From Pirellulaceae bacterium (GTDB taxonomy: Bacteria; Planctomycetota; Planctomycetia; Pirellulales; Pirellulaceae): a stretch of DNA of 6,360 bases. Under the pieces are notes generated by a model. It ran no database searches, was not told the DNA's origin, and saw nothing but the letters and a program-made list of their open reading frames with translations. Each line of letters opens with the position of its first letter. Position 1 is the first letter of the stretch. Position numbers and translations under genes: made by a program. Shown here one piece after another: positions 5,681 through 6,360 of the stretch. The stretch covers positions 1 to 6,360 of the forward strand of contig JADLDX010000578.1 of the NCBI GenBank assembly GCA_020846515.1, written 5' to 3'.

Positions 5681-6360
5681 ATGCCGCTGCGGATTGATCC
5701 CCGAGTCGATTTTGCGAGCAAGAAGATGCTGGGTAGCCCCGAGCATCCGGTGGTCACCATCCACTTTCTCAACTCGATCCTCAAGCTGCGGGATCTTATA
5801 GTGGATGTGATCATTCTCAATCCATTGATCGGTAAAGAACGTGCGGAAGATAAGATCGTTGTTTTGGACATCTTGGCCAAAGACAGTATCGGGCGGCTGT
5901 TCAATATCGAGTACAAACTCGCCTGCCGCTATGTTTTCCCAACCGGCTTCTCTACTACAACTGCCGAAATTACTGGCAGCAGTTGCATCAAGGCGACGGA
6001 TATACCAAGCTCCGGCCCGCCATCAGTATCAGCCTCATAGACCGCCAGATGTTCTTTGAACCTGGTACGGCGGACCGTTGGCAGCATAGTTTTCGCGTGC
6101 GATGCGACCAGGATCCTAAGTTGGTGCTGACAGATGATTTCGAATTTCACATCATCGAGCTTCCCAAGTTCCGTCCAGAAAGCGATAATATTAGCGAGTT
6201 GCCGCCGGATCAGAAGTGGCTGTACTTGTTTACACACGCAGCCGAGCTGGAACCTGACCAGTTGTCTAACTTGCTCGGCGACCAGCCCTACCGCGAAGCG
6301 ATTGGAGTTTTAGAGATGATTTCGAAATCCCCCGAAGACTACCAGTACTACGAAGATCGC
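5681..6360 (+). pseudogene. Rpn/PDDEXK-family nuclease ('putative transposase'), frameshifted and cut by the window edge
   Basis: Residues 1-77 from the ATG at 5681 read MPLRIDPRVDFASKKMLGSP…, then VDVIILNPLIG and KIVVLDILAKDSIGRLFNIE. This is a clear match to the Rpn (recombination-promoting nuclease) / PDDEXK_2 family, including the D…LD…NIE core of the PD-(D/E)xK-like site. After NIE (codon ending at 5911) the frame goes wrong. The family normally reads NIEMQT, and the expected QTRLPL… resumes from 5914 in another frame. It stays open for 149 codons (…YYNCRNYWQQLHQG…, IIELPKF, KWLYLF) to the right edge. The simplest explanation is loss of one base in the Met codon of the E-x-Q motif, which lies at the active site. 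Without correction, translation ends at 6038-6040 with an unrelated 42-residue tail. DFAFKK is also altered to DFASKK, consistent with decay. An upstream in-frame ATG at 5624 adds 19 residues unlike the family and is not preferred. A sequencing error or recoding cannot be excluded. Confidence 0.85.

Noticed and set aside
5912..6040. Uncorrected C-terminal tail of the Rpn-family frame after NIE
   Set aside because: These 42 residues do not resemble the family, whereas the adjacent frame continues the expected sequence to the window edge. The tail is a frameshift product.

Overview
The window looks like chromosomal DNA of a planctomycete, probably in the Pirellulaceae. This is inferred from protein style and moderate GC content, because no rRNA or other marker gene is present. 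The strongest evidence is an SLBB-type polysaccharide export protein with the extended planctomycete architecture, a secreted PQQ/WD40-like propeller starting at a 'DWPQ…GP.RDG' motif, and several conserved genes of unknown function with planctomycete-like sequence.

Layout. (1) 1-1841, plus strand: the end of a Pro/Gly/Ala/Met-rich protein of unknown function, whose stop overlaps the start (TAATG) of a 508-residue polysaccharide biosynthesis/export protein. (2) 1842-1900: a short gap between convergent genes, holding a 10-bp-stem hairpin. (3) 1901-4163, minus strand: an apparent three-gene operon, read from right to left. It encodes a four-helix membrane protein with a beta-rich C-terminal domain, a 150-residue soluble beta-rich protein whose GTG start lies 82 bp inside the preceding gene, and a P-loop NTPase. 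(4) 4164-4174: an 11-bp spacer between two divergent start codons, carrying a Shine-Dalgarno-like motif for each direction. (5) 4175-5485, plus strand: a secreted PQQ-like beta-propeller protein. (6) 5486-5680: a non-coding gap with two copies of a 20-bp direct repeat, period 33 bp. (7) 5681 to the right edge, plus strand: an Rpn/PDDEXK-family nuclease ('putative transposase') gene broken by a frameshift exactly at its E-x-Q active-site motif.

How the parts may work together. The first two plus-strand genes look translationally coupled and would act in exopolysaccharide export across the envelope. The minus-strand trio is the least understood part. The membrane protein and the small soluble protein share a similar L-P…S-[FY]-x-G…I-x-W pattern, which suggests related beta-sandwich domains. 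The adjacent P-loop NTPase may serve the same process, but no function can be assigned. The propeller gene is divergent from this trio with almost no intergenic DNA, so promoters for one or both directions must lie inside the opposite coding region. The Rpn remnant and the direct repeats mark the right end as the most mobile or decaying part of the window. I see no phage, CRISPR, tRNA or rRNA feature.
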